Shown here piece after piece: positions 1-5,921 of a stretch of 7,659 bases of DNA. A program made the translations under genes and the position numbers. The notes below the pieces were generated by a model. That model was not told the origin of the DNA. It was given only the letters and a program-made list of their open reading frames with translations, and made no database searches. Source of the stretch: CAWUIO01 sp963922455 (GTDB lineage: Bacteria > Bacteroidota > Bacteroidia > Cytophagales > Microscillaceae); NCBI GenBank assembly GCA_963922455.1, contig CAWUIO010000191.1, positions 1 to 7,659 on the forward strand, read 5' to 3'. How positions within the stretch are numbered: position 1 is the first letter of the stretch; every line of letters starts with the position of its first letter.

Positions 1-767
1 CCTAAGCCAGGTTTTGCTAGGAATAGGGAGTTCTGAGCTTATAAGATCAGTATATTGGCTTTTCGGACAGTCTTAGGTGGATATGCCTGAGGCCAAGCTG
101 CCTTTGAATCCGGATAGAAGCAGCTTTTATTCGGAGGATGCCTTGGAGGTATTCCAACTTTCTTCCAAAAACCACGGAGACGTGCCCATTCAGTTAAAGA
201 ATGGCAAGATTGTACACGCCTTGGTAGCACACCCCACTCCTCCTGTCTTTGACGGTCCAGAAGATGCAAATGGATGTCGCAACTGTGACGAGATCCGGTT
301 TTTTAATGATTATGTAAACGGTGCCGATTACATATATGATGATAAGGGCAATTTTGGAGGAACTTGAAGAAGATACCCGTTTCGTAATTATGGGCGATTA
401 CAATGCCGACCCTAATGATGGAGATGCTACCGACGACCCAATTACTAGCTTATTTTTTGCCAACTCCTTGATCAAGTTTGATGCTACCGAAGGGGAGTTT
501 GTACCATTCAGTTTAGGGGGTATTGAAGCGGCGCTTACCCAAGGGGGAGGCAATGATAACCACATAAGCAATCCGGCTTTTGATACGGCCGATTTTGGCG
601 AGCCTACACCTGGAAACCTGCGGGTAGACTATGTTTTACCATCCGCAAATATCCGAGTGAAAAACTCAGGGGTATTCTGGCCGGAAGCGAATGACCCATT
701 AAGCCAATTGTTAGGAAGTGGGGTTTCCTCAGATCACCAATTGTTTTTCGTGGACGTACGAATCTAA
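1..767 (+). pseudogene. Endonuclease/exonuclease/phosphatase (EEP) family protein, 5'-truncated and frameshifted
   Basis: This is the C-terminal part of an EEP-superfamily phosphodiesterase, a metal-dependent fold shared by nucleases and phosphatases; the true substrate is unknown. Protein similarity runs through more than one frame. From about 80 to 361 it reads KDMPEAKLP-like sequence, then a VAHPTPPVFDGPED block (from 224), then YIYDDKGNFGG. After about 361 the reading moves to another frame, giving the catalytic GDYNADP motif (393-413), the VDYVLPS motif (from 624) and SSDHQ with the catalytic Asp-His pair (732-737), ending at TAA 765-767. Removing one base near 361-362 joins GG directly to LEEDTRFVIMGD, as the family expects. 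Upstream, family-like fragments VLS (30-38), YKI (40-48) and FRT (61-69) lie in two other frames, and an in-frame TAG sits at 74-76. The open segment 77-367 (GTG) is therefore not a true start. The N-terminal half of the domain lies outside the window. It is either a decaying gene or, quite possibly, sequence error near a contig end. Confidence 0.75.
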
Positions 768-788
768 GATTAAATAAAATTCTTTAAA

Positions 789-820
789 AAAAAGGATTGC
801 CTAAAGTGGCAATCCTTTTT
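789..820. terminator. Bidirectional intrinsic terminator between convergent genes
   Basis: A perfect 13-bp inverted repeat (789-801 and 808-820) with a 6-base loop, TAAAGT. The core is AGGATTGCC paired with GGCAATCCT, flanked by an A tract on the left and a T tract on the right, so each strand reads as a stem followed by a U run. It lies 21 bases after the EEP stop and 26 bases before the stop of the minus-strand amidohydrolase, which is where one shared terminator would serve both genes. Confidence 0.9.
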
Positions 821-846
821 AAGGTTTAGCCGAAAAATAAGGATAT

Positions 847-2310
847 TTAGTTTCTTCCTGTAGCCGTTTCCGGCACGGGGGGAGGGCCATCCGGGATAAT
901 CGGTTTGTACTTATAATCACCCTTACGCTCCTTAAATTCTTTACGCATATTCTGACGTAAGTCGGCATCGGTAAAGAGATCTACCATGGTCATTCCAAGT
1001 GATTTAGAAGCTAATAGTAATCCTTTATGACCAATAGACATCCCTCCACAAGCCACCACGGCCCAGGAGTGCCAAGGGGTTTTATCGGGAGCGGTCGTAG
1101 CACTTAGCGAAATTTCGGGTACGACCCAACTTACGTCTCCTACATCGGTAGAACCTCCACCTGGATCGGGAGCCGTGGGCAATAAGGGCTTAATTTCGGA
1201 GTTAAGCCCCAGTTCTTTTTTACCGGTTTCTCTTTGGATAGTCTTAGCAAAGGCAAGCTCCTCCTCTGTGTACTGGATAGGTCCTAGGAGTTCTAGGTTG
1301 GCTTGTAGAGCGGCTGCTCCTGTACGGTTTACGAGAATATTGTGCATGCCAGATATTAACGTGATTTTATACTCCACGTCGGCCATCATGGCAGCGCCTT
1401 CGGCCATCTTCTTGGCTCTTTCATACATGGCATAGACTTGTTCTACTTTTGATTCGCGCAAACGAGTCCAGATTTTGGCGTGCTCGGGTACAACATTTAC
1501 GACATCTCCGGCATGCTCGATCAAGTAATGAATACGAGCTGAGGGGCGAATATGCTCCCGATAGTAATTCAAACCCGTAGTGTAGAGTTCTAAGGCATCC
1601 ACGGAGCTTTTTCCATTCCAGGGGTCAGCTGAGGCGTGGGCGGCTTTTCCTTCAAATTCCACGTAAAAATCGATCAAAGCTTTGGAGCTTTGGGTGTTGG
1701 CTTCGGTGTTGGCCCCAGGGTGCCAATCTAAGCAAACATCAAGATCATCAAACAAGCCTTCACGCACCATATACAGCTTACCTCCAATGGTTTCTTCGGC
1801 GGGGGTACCATAAAAACGCAGAGTGCCGGCTATATTATTGGCTTCCATCCACTCCTTTACTGCCACAGCAGCTCCAAGACTGCCTGCTCCAAATAAATTA
1901 TGTCCACATCCGTGACCGGGAGCCCCTGCTTTGTAGGGAGCTTTTGTAGGTTGGGCTTTTTGTGAAATACCTGGTAGGGCATCAAACTCACCCATAATCC
2001 CTATAATGGGAGAGCCCGAACCATAAGAAGCCATAAACGCGGTAGGCATGTTGGCAACCCCTCTTTCTACTTTAAACCCTTGTTTTTCAGCATAATCGGC
2101 CAAAGCCTTCGACGAGTTGGTTTCTTCTAAGGCCGTTTCGGCAAAGGCCCAGATTTTGTCACTCAATTCAGTCAATTCTGCTTGGTGTTTATCCACCGAG
2201 GCCACTATAGCCTGTTTGGCCTTGGGCATTTTCTTGGCTTTTTGCGCCATAACCGGACTAAGTCCCATACATATGAGGACTAGTCCCCCGAGTAGTGTTC
2301 TTAATTTCAT
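847..2310 (-). CDS. Exported M20-family amidohydrolase (AbgB-like zinc metallopeptidase)
   Basis: A 487-residue M20-type amidohydrolase related to AbgB, the p-aminobenzoyl-glutamate hydrolase subunit. The family uses a dinuclear metal centre to hydrolyse amide bonds of small acyl-amino acids or dipeptides. Visible motifs are GEFDALPG (107-114), GHGCGHN (132-138, with Cys135 and His137 as likely ligands), the PAEE pair (Glu172/Glu173), DWHPG (His197) and a C-terminal PWHSW (His414). The GKAAHAS segment (221-227) begins the lid/dimerisation domain. Start choice: an upstream GTG at 2346 would add 12 residues, but ATG at 2310 begins a clean signal peptide (MKLRTLL, hydrophobic core, VMA-Q cleavage site near residue 22), so it is preferred. 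The protein is probably periplasmic, unlike cytoplasmic AbgB, which suggests scavenging of extracellular amides rather than folate-breakdown recycling. The substrate cannot be read from sequence. It ends in a proline-rich tail and is transcribed alone, convergent with the EEP gene. Confidence 0.92.
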   Translation of the reverse strand: MKLRTLLGGLVLICMGLSPVMAQKAKKMPKAKQAIVASVDKHQAELTELSDKIWAFAETALEETNSSKALADYAEKQGFKVERGVANMPTAFMASYGSGSPIIGIMGEFDALPGISQKAQPTKAPYKAGAPGHGCGHNLFGAGSLGAAVAVKEWMEANNIAGTLRFYGTPAEETIGGKLYMVREGLFDDLDVCLDWHPGANTEANTQSSKALIDFYVEFEGKAAHASADPWNGKSSVDALELYTTGLNYYREHIRPSARIHYLIEHAGDVVNVVPEHAKIWTRLRESKVEQVYAMYERAKKMAEGAAMMADVEYKITLISGMHNILVNRTGAAALQANLELLGPIQYTEEELAFAKTIQRETGKKELGLNSEIKPLLPTAPDPGGGSTDVGDVSWVVPEISLSATTAPDKTPWHSWAVVACGGMSIGHKGLLLASKSLGMTMVDLFTDADLRQNMRKEFKERKGDYKYKPIIPDGPPPVPETATGRN

Positions 2311-2345
2311 ATACAAATGTTTGGGTGAGGGTGTAATTTCCAACA

Positions 2346-2377
2346 CAAAAGGTAAGCAGCTTTGGTTGAAGATGCAA
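2346..2377 (-). promoter_or_regulatory. Candidate promoter for the M20 amidohydrolase
   Basis: Read on the minus strand, a TTG (2375-2377) is followed after 20 bases by TACCTTTTG (2346-2354). This resembles the Bacteroidota -33 TTG / -7 TAnnTTTG promoter, with one extra T in the -7 box. It would start transcription roughly 30 bases upstream of the ATG at 2310. That start would fall at or below 2346, so it also argues against the GTG at 2346 as the translation start. Confidence 0.45.
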
Positions 2378-2548
2378 TAATCTTTGGGTAAAATGGATAG
2401 AGGCTAAGGTGTCTAGGAACCGAGAAGAGGGGGGGATGTCAACTAGAGACGTAAATGAGGTTTGTATAGGGGTTTCCAATTCTAGATTAGGATATTTTGA
2501 ATTGGGTTCCTACAAATCTCTTGTTTCTCCTTCGGCTTAGGGATGGAG
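2378..2548. other. Intergenic stretch without a recognisable gene
   Basis: Together with the promoter and palindromic element on either side, this makes a 363-base gap between two minus-strand genes. I see no RNA gene, no conserved small protein and no insertion-sequence end. Possible reading frames here (for example 2258-2479 on the minus strand and 2497-2859 on the plus strand) overlap real genes and have no recognisable protein character. Confidence 0.5.
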
Positions 2549-2657
2549 CGGCCTGTTTGAGCCCGCTGTTGCTGGTGCGCAGGCCGGCGAGTAGCGAGAG
2601 CCCGGCCCGCGCAAGGGCTAGAGGAACAAATAGGCACTATAATAAAATTGCGCGGGC
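2549..2657. repeat. GC-rich intergenic element built of two inverted repeats
   Basis: Two inverted repeats lie side by side. The first is CGGCCTG (2549-2555) with CAGGCCG (2580-2586), enclosing 24 bases. The second is GCCCGCGCAA (2605-2614) with TTGCGCGGGC (2648-2657), enclosing an AT-rich 33-base loop. Repeated short AGCCC words (2560-2564, 2599-2603, 2659-2663) add internal symmetry. It is much richer in G+C than the adjacent intergenic DNA and starts about 17 bases past the phospholipase stop, so it would form the 3' end of that transcript. It could be a dispersed palindromic element of the REP type, a structured 3' UTR or a terminator variant; on the plus strand it ends in CAAGCTTTTTTT. 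From memory it resembles recurring GC-rich intergenic elements of Bacteroidota, but I cannot verify this. Confidence 0.6.
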
Positions 2658-2673
2658 AAGCCCCAAGCTTTTT

Positions 2674-3738
2674 TTATCGCTCAAAGGTATAGCGTACGTC
2701 ACCTTGTACCAATTCCCAGAGATTGATGCTAGAGTCAACGCCAATGTGCTCATAATTCTCATCCAACCATGTACTGGCCGATTTTCTACCAATCTCAAAC
2801 AGATGTTGGAAAAAGGCCCATTCGGTATTGAGTTTGGAAGAGGCGTCAAGGTTATATAGCTCATGTAGCCCCCCAAGCATATGGATATTTACCTTGCGGT
2901 AGAGCTTTTCGTCTAACTTGCCAGAGTCGAGAAGGCGACGGACAAACTCTACACCGCGTAATTCTAAGAGCAAGCTGCTATTGAAGGTGATTTCATTGAG
3001 GCGATTGCTTATTTCTGAAGCGGTTTTGGGAGTCCCTTCTCGGTATAAGGGGTTAATTTGCACAATTAAAATATCATTGGAGGGACTTTCTTTGTAAAAA
3101 GGAAATAGTACGGGATTTCCGCCGTAGCCCCCATCCCAGTAGGGAACCCCATCGATCTCAATAGCTTGGTATAAGGTAGGAAGACAGGCGGAAGCCAGCA
3201 CACGGTCAGCGTCCATGTTTTCTAAGCCAAATACTTTAACCCGTCCGGTATTGACATTGGTGGCCGAGACATAAACGAGCAAGTTTTTACAGTTTCGTAC
3301 GGCTTCAAAATCAATCAACTCTTCTACCAGGTCGCGTAATAGGTTGATATTTGATGGGTTGAGGTTGTAAGGTGAGGCAACCCGGGTGAGGATCTGGGAA
3401 AATAAATAACTGGGGCTATTGTCTAAGCTCCAATTTCCAAAAAAACGGTCAAAAAGGGATCGTTGAATGGGGCTAAATTGCCCCACCTGACTGATTTTGT
3501 ACCAGTAATTGCGTAATGCTTCCCTGGCTCCATCCTTGGTATTGGTTTTAGCAAAACCATCGGCCATCACGACGGCATTCATGGCGCCGGCTGAGGTACC
3601 ACTTATGGCGCTGATAAAGAGACGGGCATCTTCCAAAATGCGGTCTAAAACCCCCCAGGTGAAAGCTCCGTGGGCACCTCCCCCTTGCAATGCTAGGTTG
3701 ATGGTCTTCTCGTAAGGTATTCCGTTAATGCTTGGCAT
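2674..3738 (-). CDS. Patatin-like phospholipase family protein
   Basis: A 354-residue serine acyl hydrolase of the bacterial patatin/RssA-like group, expected to act on lipid acyl esters with a Ser-Asp dyad. It shows the glycine-rich oxyanion loop GGGAHG (19-24), the nucleophile elbow GTSAG (47-51, Ser49), ASACLP (182-187) before the active site, and DGG (202-204) carrying the catalytic Asp202. The first 300 residues or so fit the usual domain; the C-terminal part (about 240-354) is helical and not otherwise recognised. Start choice: the frame stays open to 3801, but those extra 21 residues (many Leu/Ile/His) look like translated upstream DNA, whereas ATG 3738 begins MPSINGIPYEKT just ahead of the first beta strand and fits the candidate -7 box at 3757-3764. 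No signal peptide, so probably cytoplasmic or membrane-peripheral. It is a single gene, divergent from the propeller gene; substrate unknown. Confidence 0.93.
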   Translation of the reverse strand: MPSINGIPYEKTINLALQGGGAHGAFTWGVLDRILEDARLFISAISGTSAGAMNAVVMADGFAKTNTKDGAREALRNYWYKISQVGQFSPIQRSLFDRFFGNWSLDNSPSYLFSQILTRVASPYNLNPSNINLLRDLVEELIDFEAVRNCKNLLVYVSATNVNTGRVKVFGLENMDADRVLASACLPTLYQAIEIDGVPYWDGGYGGNPVLFPFYKESPSNDILIVQINPLYREGTPKTASEISNRLNEITFNSSLLLELRGVEFVRRLLDSGKLDEKLYRKVNIHMLGGLHELYNLDASSKLNTEWAFFQHLFEIGRKSASTWLDENYEHIGVDSSINLWELVQGDVRYTFER

Positions 3739-3756
3739 ATTGATGTAAATCTTTAT

Positions 3757-3764
3757 CAAATATA
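3757..3764 (-). promoter_or_regulatory. Candidate -7 box of the phospholipase gene
   Basis: On the minus strand this reads TATATTTG, an exact match to the Bacteroidota TAnnTTTG -7 element. Transcription would begin near 3750 and leave a leader of only about a dozen bases before the ATG at 3738. No well-placed -33 TTG/TTTG was found, which keeps confidence low. Confidence 0.4.
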
Positions 3765-3863
3765 GTTCTATATGGTGCAAAGTACAGGTAAACTTATTCA
3801 ATAAATTGTCAGCTTAACTACCTTAGCTGGGTTAAATGATGAACTTCTAAGGATATTTAGCGT

Positions 3864-3871
3864 TATTTTTG
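3864..3871 (+). promoter_or_regulatory. Candidate -7 box of the propeller gene
   Basis: TATTTTTG followed by C is an exact TAnnTTTG match facing the propeller gene, about 80 bases upstream of its ATG. It predicts a leader of roughly 70-75 bases. No clear -33 TTG at the usual spacing is visible, so this is a half-supported promoter. Confidence 0.45.
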
Positions 3872-3952
3872 CACGTATAAGAAATAACACAACTTTACGC
3901 AAACATTTTAATCTACATATCGACCAAATGTGGTCTGGGATATTTATCTTCT

Positions 3953-5701
3953 ATGAAACATATTTATCTGATCGTCTTGACTTGCCTCCTTATCAAGGCC
4001 AGTCCCTTACTTGCCCAAATACAAATAGGTTCTGATATAACGGGAGTCATTGCCAATGATCAATTAGGGCAATCGGTATCCTTGTCGGCCGATGGCAGCC
4101 GCATGGCGGTGGGAGTACCCCAATTTGATGGTCTCCCCGGCTTAGATTGTGGGCAAGTGCTCATGTATGAATTCAACAATAGTACAAACGCCTGGGAGCT
4201 CTTAGGTAACCCGATCATTGGGGAGAGTGCATCCGATTTTTCCGGGTTTAAAGTATCGCTTTCAGGGGATGGAAACCGGGTAGCCATTGGGGCTATCAAT
4301 AATGATGGCGGAGGCCCTTTTTCGGGACATGCCCGGGTCTTCGAGTGGGATGGCTCCTCGTGGAATCAACTAGGAGCCGACCTGGACGGGGAAGCCAGCT
4401 TGGATAGATTTAGCACTTCCCTTTCCTTATCATCCAATGGGCAGAGAGTAGCCGTGGGAAGTCCGGCCAATGCCGGTTTTGGTAGCGAATCGGGGCAAGT
4501 ACGCGTTTTTGAATGGCAGGGAACCGACTGGGTACAATTAGGCATGGACCTGGACGGTGAAAGTATGGGAGACCGCTCCGGAGAATCCGTTTCTCTTTCG
4601 GCCGATGGCAGCCGTGTGGCCATCGGAGCCCCCAAAAATGATGGAGGAGGCTCCTCTTCGGGCCATGTAAGCGTTTTTGAATTCCAATTAGGCTCTTGGA
4701 TCAAGGTTGGGGGCGATATTGATGGGGCCCTTGGGGATGAAATTGGAAGAGGCGTTTCTTTGTCATTCGATGGTAACCGGGTGGCCGTTGGCGCTCTCAA
4801 TGCTGGGGTGCGCGTGTATGATTTTGATGGAATTAGCTGGAACCAAGTGGGGCCTGAGATACCCAAAGTAAGCGTAGGAGACTTCTTTGGAAATGCCATT
4901 TCTATCTCGGCCAATGGGGACTTTTTGGCCATTGGGGCGCCCTTTCACGATGTGGGCATGACGGCTACTTCCAATGAAGGCTTGGTTCGGGTATTTGAAT
5001 TTACCTTGGGCTCCTGGCAGCAGCTAAGTGTAGATTTGGTAGGGGAGAATGCCGGAGATAATTTTGGGGTCAGCGTGGCCCTCTCGGCCGATGGCAGCCG
5101 CTTGGCAGCCGGCGCCCCCCTGCGCGATGGAAGCGTTTTTAACGTAGGCTTGGCCCGTGCGTATGAGAATTTGAGTGTTTCATTACCCATCAGATTGCTT
5201 GGCTTTAGAGCAGATGTGGGAGAAGACGCTATCTTATTAAGCGGCCAGGTTAACTCCGATACCTTCTTAGAGGAAGTGCTCATTCAACATAGTTTAGACG
5301 GCAGGAATTGGCAGAATTTTTACTCGGCTCCGATTCGGGATTTGCTGGATTCTTCCGGTTCCCGCTTTGAATTTCCGCACAAAGATCCTGGACCAGGAAT
5401 AAACTTTTACCGTTTTCGGGAGTGGGTAGGGGAGGATGCGATTGATTTAGCTCCCGTGATAAGTGCGTATTGGGACCCCGAACTGGCGCTCCGCGTGTAT
5501 CCCAATCCGACACAAGATTTCTTATATTTGGAAGGCTCGACCGAAGGGATTCGGGAGATATGGGATACTCGAGGAAATTTAATGGCAAGTTTTCCAAGTG
5601 CTACCCAAAGGATTTCTTTGCAGGGTTTTGCTCCGGGTATGTACCTACTCATAATCAAAAATAGAGAGGCAAGCCGCAGCTTTAAGATTATAAAACAGTA
5701 A
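3953..5701 (+). CDS. Secreted seven-bladed FG-GAP-type propeller protein with T9SS sorting domain
   Basis: A 582-residue exported protein. Residues 1-22 form a signal peptide (MKHIYLIVLTC, hydrophobic core, LLA-Q). Residues about 25-406 contain seven repeats of FG-GAP_2-like type, each with an L-S-x-D/N-G-x-R-(M/V/L)-A-(V/I)-G strand beginning at residues 44, 103, 159, 215, 270, 318 and 377, then a GHVRVFEW-type strand, a W-x-Q-L-G strand and an acidic D-x-D-G-E-x-x-G-D loop. Seven units match a closed seven-bladed propeller as in integrin alpha heads. Blade 5 is short (48 residues) because it lacks the N-D-G-G-G insertion. Residues 411-505 form a beta-rich spacer starting LPIRLLGF, common before sorting tails. 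Residues 515-582 form the type A T9SS C-terminal domain (VYPNPTQD near 515, GMYLLIIK near 562, ending FKIIKQ). It should cross the outer membrane by T9SS and be released or surface-attached. No catalytic motif is seen; adhesion or carbohydrate binding is a guess. Confidence 0.93.
   Translation: MKHIYLIVLTCLLIKASPLLAQIQIGSDITGVIANDQLGQSVSLSADGSRMAVGVPQFDGLPGLDCGQVLMYEFNNSTNAWELLGNPIIGESASDFSGFKVSLSGDGNRVAIGAINNDGGGPFSGHARVFEWDGSSWNQLGADLDGEASLDRFSTSLSLSSNGQRVAVGSPANAGFGSESGQVRVFEWQGTDWVQLGMDLDGESMGDRSGESVSLSADGSRVAIGAPKNDGGGSSSGHVSVFEFQLGSWIKVGGDIDGALGDEIGRGVSLSFDGNRVAVGALNAGVRVYDFDGISWNQVGPEIPKVSVGDFFGNAISISANGDFLAIGAPFHDVGMTATSNEGLVRVFEFTLGSWQQLSVDLVGENAGDNFGVSVALSADGSRLAAGAPLRDGSVFNVGLARAYENLSVSLPIRLLGFRADVGEDAILLSGQVNSDTFLEEVLIQHSLDGRNWQNFYSAPIRDLLDSSGSRFEFPHKDPGPGINFYRFREWVGEDAIDLAPVISAYWDPELALRVYPNPTQDFLYLEGSTEGIREIWDTRGNLMASFPSATQRISLQGFAPGMYLLIIKNREASRSFKIIKQ
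4085..5100 (+). repeat. Three identical 17-base segments in blades 1, 4 and 7 of the propeller gene
   Basis: TCGGCCGATGGCAGCCG occurs exactly at 4085-4101, 4598-4614 and 5084-5100, encoding S-A-D-G-S-R each time. The copies are 513 and 486 bases apart, that is three blades each. Blades 2 and 5 share a different version (D-G-N-R-V-A), and blades 3 and 6 both replace the Asp by Asn (N-G). The repeat therefore has a three-blade period laid over the single-blade period. Confidence 0.85.
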
Positions 5702-5727
5702 GACAATCAAAAAGGGATTTTCCTTGG

Positions 5728-5756
5728 TTTGTTTTCAAAGTACGATCTTACTTTGC
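5728..5756 (+). promoter_or_regulatory. Candidate promoter upstream of the LytTR gene
   Basis: TTTG (5728-5731) lies 17 bases before TACTTTGC (5749-5756), which resembles the -33/-7 Bacteroidota promoter with one base fewer in the -7 spacer. It begins 27 bases after the propeller stop. Transcription from here would give a leader of about 160 bases containing the hairpin at 5776-5822 before the TTG start of the regulator. Confidence 0.45.
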
Positions 5757-5775
5757 AGGCATAGGACAGTCTCAA

Positions 5776-5822
5776 CCCGGTGATAAAAGCAATCTGTCTC
5801 AGGAATGGCTTTTATCGCCGGG
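5776..5822 (+). promoter_or_regulatory. 15-bp hairpin in the leader between the propeller and LytTR genes
   Basis: CCCGGTGATAAAAGC (5776-5790) pairs with GCTTTTATCGCCGGG (5808-5822) over 15 positions, with one G-U wobble and a 17-base loop. No T tract follows (the next bases are AATATTTC), so it is not a classic intrinsic terminator. In the loop, CTGTC (5794-5798) is complementary to GACAG (5765-5769) just upstream of the stem, allowing a possible pseudoknot. It may end the propeller transcript, protect its 3' end, or control the LytTR leader. Confidence 0.6.
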
Positions 5823-5921
5823 AATATTTCAAAAAACGGATATGGTAGTTTCCTTACCCAGGCTTTTTTCAAGAATGGAGCATTTTTATTAGTTTAGGGT
5901 TTTGTAAAAAGGCCTTTATTT

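Noticed and set aside
77..367. GTG at 77 as the real start of a small independent protein
   Set aside because: The encoded residues are internal EEP-family sequence continuing fragments seen upstream in other frames, so this is a broken gene and not a new start.
2311..2479. Minus-strand small protein upstream of the amidohydrolase (open frame 2258-2479)
   Set aside because: It overlaps the start of the amidohydrolase in another frame, has no recognisable features and covers the candidate promoter.
2497..2859. Plus-strand open frame of 120 residues across the palindromic element
   Set aside because: It runs through the GC-rich inverted repeats and antisense into the phospholipase coding sequence, with no recognisable protein motif; the Arg/Ala-rich stretch is a by-product of the repeats.
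4366..4932. Long minus-strand open frame of 188 residues opposite the propeller gene
   Set aside because: It mirrors the repeated, compositionally biased blades and shows a Ser/Pro-rich periodic sequence with no domain; the plus-strand protein has a signal peptide, complete repeats and a sorting tail.
5776..5822. Ordinary intrinsic terminator of the propeller gene
   Set aside because: The stem is good but the following bases lack a T tract and a promoter-like pair lies just upstream of it, so a plain terminator call is not supported; it is kept as an unassigned hairpin.
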